Below are positions 4,555 to 6,887 of a DNA stretch of 6,887 bases, one piece after another. Below the pieces are notes generated by a model. It was not told where the DNA came from. It was given only the letters and a program-made list of their open reading frames with translations, and did no database searches. The DNA is from SVTX01 sp045638125. GTDB taxonomy: Bacteria; Bacillota; Clostridia; Oscillospirales; CAG-272. The stretch lies in the NCBI GenBank assembly GCA_045638125.1, contig JAZUAS010000120.1:1-6887 (forward strand), read 5' to 3'. Position 1 is the stretch's first letter. The number at the start of each line of letters is the position of its first letter. Made by a program: the position numbers and the translations under genes.

Positions 4555-5350
4555 TATCGATTGCCTCCTTTGTTTCGAGGTTTCCCGATGTGTCAAGGGT
4601 TAATCCGTAATCTTCAAGCGTGTGTCCCCATATAGAAGCTGCGGTTTCGAGATGCTCCTTTTCGGTTTCGGGATAGTCGTGATCGATCATCTCACTACCA
4701 AGGTAGGTTTGACTGCCGCATCCTTGCCATAGATCCTCGTTTGCCCATCTGTGCTTGATGGTAACCTCGGGATACATTTTGGAGAGCTTTTCAATGATCG
4801 GGTGCGGCGCAGACCAGGCTGTTTGGAAGCTGATCTCGTTACCGCCGTCGTAATCGTAAGCGTTATACGAATTCCACTTGGTATTCCACGTATCACCTCG
4901 GGTACGCCAATCATACCATGTGGTGGCACCGTACTGCATGAGATTCTCGACTGCGGTTTTTCCAAGTTGCAGAAGCTCGTCTTCGCTGTGATACAGGGTT
5001 GCTTTCTGTATATCGTCCGGTGTCAAGGCGGCATTATGGCGAAGGAATGATCGGGAGCCGTTTAAACGCGCCACCAAGGAGATGAACGCCACAGGATCCA
5101 TCTTCTCTTTGCCGTAATATCTGACACTTGGGTTTACGGATGTGAGATATAGGTTAATTCCTCGAACGGTGCTGCTACCATTTTCGATATCCAAGCTTGG
5201 AGGCATAGGTGTGATCTTATTAAAATCGATCGTACCGATGCCTGTTTGCTCTTCTCCAGAGCTGTCATCATAACAAATGGCTGAAAGGATTTCTTTCAGT
5301 CTTTCCTCGGGACATTCGAATTCCAAACGGTTTATTACGTGATTGGGCAT
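4547..5350 (-). CDS. Api92/YubB-like (DUF1281-type) protein
   Basis: 267 residues, soluble. It matches the Api92-like/YubB family found in phages, plasmids and conjugative elements: the opening MPNHVINRLEF, then IDFNKITPMPPSL at 41-53, the aromatic segment TWYDWRTRGDTWNTKWN at 144-160, and FQTAWSAPHPIIEKLSKMYP at 175-194, which form a ferredoxin-like domain in related proteins. Molecular function is not established; homologues are accessory genes near DNA-modification and anti-restriction genes. The TWYDW and NTKWN aromatic clusters are strongly conserved in the family as I remember it and may bind a ligand. The start ATG 5350 directly abuts the TAA of the cytosine methylase (TAAATG), and its AAGGAGG site lies inside that gene's last codons. 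Its own end overlaps the next gene by eight bases. Confidence 0.85.
   Translation of the reverse strand: MPNHVINRLEFECPEERLKEILSAICYDDSSGEEQTGIGTIDFNKITPMPPSLDIENGSSTVRGINLYLTSVNPSVRYYGKEKMDPVAFISLVARLNGSRSFLRHNAALTPDDIQKATLYHSEDELLQLGKTAVENLMQYGATTWYDWRTRGDTWNTKWNSYNAYDYDGGNEISFQTAWSAPHPIIEKLSKMYPEVTIKHRWANEDLWQGCGSQTYLGSEMIDHDYPETEKEHLETAASIWGHTLEDYGLTLDTSGNLETKEAIDIE
4564..4571 (-). promoter_or_regulatory. Shine-Dalgarno site deciding a TTG start
   Basis: AAAGGAGG on the minus strand, nine bases before TTG 4554 and within the coding end of the Api92-like gene. It is the strongest reason to start the 126-residue gene at this TTG. Confidence 0.75.
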
Positions 5351-6589
5351 TTATTTCCTCCTTGTTTTTTTATTTAACGTTGACCGTGCACAATCAATAA
5401 AACGACTCAGCTTTTGTAAAAAAGTAACGTTACGGATAGATTCGTATACAGACTTGACTTTTCCATAAAAACGAAGTTTTCTATCTTCTCTTTCAAGCTT
5501 ACGTACTTCTTTCGCCAACTTCCGTCCGATAGCGGTCACTACGTTTGTTGTTACAGAGTTACCTGCCATCTTATATAGCTGTGCTTCGGGAATTCCGATT
5601 CTGACAAGCTTATTGAACTGCTTGTCTTTATAACCTTGCAGTCGGAAGCATTCCTTAGGCATCAGCCTTCGCACACGTCCGTTGTATTCCACGCCGTGTC
5701 TGTCCATTGCTGTAAGAGTGAACATCGGCTCATCGGGTTCCTTCATCCTTCTTCCTTGCTGTCTTATGTTCTCTCTTTCGGGAGTCAGCACGGCTCTTGC
5801 GCCTGTGATTATGACGCCTGAATGCTCTCCTTTCCGATTGCTTATACCCGAATCCTGCCTTGCGGTGATACATCGGGCTTCGTGCGTAACCTTGGGATTA
5901 GCATTCATATCTACGAAATAGAGTCCCGTTTTCGCTCCCCAGCCACCGCCTTGTGAAGTCAGACATGTGCTTGCTCCTTTAATTGAGGAGACTCTTTGTC
6001 CTTGTCCTCCGGATACAACTTGCTTAAGAGCCGTTCCATTGCTCTGGGTGAGAGGAAATATTTTTCCGGACAGTCGGCTATCAAGATATCCGATAATATA
6101 TATCCTTTTTCGCTGTTGCGGGACTCCGAAATTCGCGCTGTTAAGCACACACCATTCAAGAGAATACCCCAGCTCATGAATCGCGGTGATGATAGTTCCG
6201 AAAGTTTTCCCCCCTTCGTGATTGAGTAACCCCGGGACGTTTTCGAGGAGAATATAAGGAGGTCTCCTGGCTTCAGCCACTCGGACGATTTCATGAAAGA
6301 GCGTGCCTCTTGTATCAGCGAAGCCGAGTCTTCTGCCGCTGACTGAAAAAGGCTGACAAGGGAATCCGGCGCAGATAAGATCAATTTCGGGGAGTTCTTC
6401 GCAGTTGATTCGGGTTGCATCGTCACAAAAATATTCACCTTCCGTTTCGTATAAAGCTCTGTAGGCTTTCTGTGCGAATGGGTCAATCTCACACCAGCCA
6501 ACAGGCATAAAAAAATCGCCGGCGTTTTTAAGTCCTGTTCTGAACCCGCCAACACCGGCGAACATATCCAAATATTTAATTTTTCTCAT
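5351..6589 (-). CDS. DNA cytosine-5 methyltransferase
   Basis: 412 residues; methylates cytosine C5 in DNA using S-adenosylmethionine. All main motifs are present in order: I DMFAGVGGFR (8-17), II WCEIDPFA (32-39), IV GFPCQPFSVSG (75-85, catalytic C78), VI ENVPGL (116-121, E116), VIII QQRKRIYIIG (158-167), IX RRLMPKECFRLQGY (307-320) and X MAGNSVTTNVV (341-351). The variable target-recognition region (about 185-305) holds three loosely repeated LT-D/G-G-V blocks. After motif X there is an unusual basic tail of about 55 residues. ATG 6589 shares ATGA with the upstream stop and has GAGGTGAGG before it. The tail is real coding sequence because it contains the next gene's Shine-Dalgarno site and its stop abuts that start. 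The enzyme appears intact and has no restriction partner in view, so anti-restriction or epigenetic marking of a mobile element is likely. Specificity cannot be deduced. Confidence 0.95.
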   Translation of the reverse strand: MRKIKYLDMFAGVGGFRTGLKNAGDFFMPVGWCEIDPFAQKAYRALYETEGEYFCDDATRINCEELPEIDLICAGFPCQPFSVSGRRLGFADTRGTLFHEIVRVAEARRPPYILLENVPGLLNHEGGKTFGTIITAIHELGYSLEWCVLNSANFGVPQQRKRIYIIGYLDSRLSGKIFPLTQSNGTALKQVVSGGQGQRVSSIKGASTCLTSQGGGWGAKTGLYFVDMNANPKVTHEARCITARQDSGISNRKGEHSGVIITGARAVLTPERENIRQQGRRMKEPDEPMFTLTAMDRHGVEYNGRVRRLMPKECFRLQGYKDKQFNKLVRIGIPEAQLYKMAGNSVTTNVVTAIGRKLAKEVRKLEREDRKLRFYGKVKSVYESIRNVTFLQKLSRFIDCARSTLNKKTRRK

Positions 6590-6887
6590 TCAAGCCTCAC
6601 CTCATCATTTGGACTTGGCTCGCTAACTGCGTCGATCATATCTGCTACCTTTTTGGGGCAAAACAGCCAATCCACGTGATGATCAGTTTCCAACTCGGTC
6701 GTGTACCAATATTTGTACGGGACGAGCTTATGGATCTCGTAGAGCACTTCTTTGTCCTCGCTCTGATCGGAGAGAACACCTCGGGGTGTGAAAAAGTTTG
6801 TTCCCCAATGCTCACCCGAAGAGCAAGCGTCGATATCGAGCAGTGCGGGATAGATATTGCCGTCCGCTGCCTGAACGACGCCGGGGA
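6586..6887 (-). CDS. Unrecognised accessory protein (5' end missing)
   Basis: Open frame from the right window edge to TGA at 6588-6586, giving the last 99 codons of a gene whose start lies beyond base 6887. It was found by reading the frame upstream of the cytosine methylase. The visible part begins PGVVQAADGNIYPALLDIDA, continues with SSGEHWGTNFFTPRGVLSDQ and VLYEIHKLVPYKYWYTT, then DHHVDWLFCPKKVADMIDAV, and ends in a polar tail. It is rich in aromatic residues and histidine (EHWGTNFF, KYWYTT, DHHVDW), reads as a folded soluble domain, and shows no membrane segment. I do not recognise a named family. The stop overlaps the methylase ATG by four bases (ATGA), the classic sign of coupled translation, so it belongs to the same operon. 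Confidence 0.8.
   Translation of the reverse strand, partial: PGVVQAADGNIYPALLDIDACSSGEHWGTNFFTPRGVLSDQSEDKEVLYEIHKLVPYKYWYTTELETDHHVDWLFCPKKVADMIDAVSEPSPNDEVRLE

Noticed and set aside
5959..6555. 198-codon minus-strand frame inside the cytosine methylase
   Set aside because: It lies in another frame of a gene with all methylase motifs, has no homology I recognise and no suitable start signal.
1..6887. CRISPR array, tRNA, rRNA, insertion sequence or transposase
   Set aside because: No regularly spaced repeats, no tRNA-like or rRNA-like segments, and no transposase or integrase motif were seen on either strand; coding genes fill the window.

Overview
The window looks like part of a conjugative or other integrative element from a low-to-medium GC Firmicute, most likely a gut Clostridium-class (Oscillospiraceae/Lachnospiraceae-like) bacterium. 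This is inferred from the gene families (SpoVG, AbrB-type proteins, YodL/DUF3846, Api92-like and paired orphan DNA methylases), from strong AGGAGG-type Shine-Dalgarno sites and from frequent TTG/GTG starts. No relaxase, integrase, replication gene or element end is visible, so chromosome, plasmid and ICE cannot be told apart from this window alone. Every supported gene is on the minus strand, so transcription runs from base 6887 towards base 1. Genes fill almost the whole window, and no gap exceeds about 65 bases.

Right part (6887 to 1969) is a tightly packed accessory block. In transcription order it holds: the 3' end of an unrecognised gene; a complete DNA cytosine-5 methyltransferase; an Api92/YubB-like protein; a small unrecognised protein; a D12-class DNA adenine methylase; a small protein with a likely MazE/AbrB-type N-terminus and a GYxx repeat; a classic AbrB-fold protein with a cysteine cluster; and a YodL-DUF3846 protein. 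Four junctions overlap or abut (ATGA, TAAATG, TTGAGTAA, GTGAATAG), which points to one polycistronic, translationally coupled unit. It ends at a strong intrinsic terminator at 1925-1961. The two methylases have no visible restriction partner and most likely protect or mark the element's DNA.

Left part (1893 to 1) is a pilus-type module: a SpoVG-family regulator, two tandem 76-residue membrane proteins of the type annotated as DUF6133, a GC-rich stem-loop, a single-domain A24 prepilin peptidase and the start of a CpaB/SAF-domain pilus assembly protein cut by the window edge. The two small proteins have a basic leader, a Gly, an acidic residue at +5 and then one hydrophobic helix. This is how a Flp/Tad-type prepilin is built, and the processing peptidase is encoded just downstream. 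My reading is that this is the start of a Tad-like pilus locus carried by a mobile element, with the two small proteins as its pilins. The pilin role and the link to conjugation are inferences.
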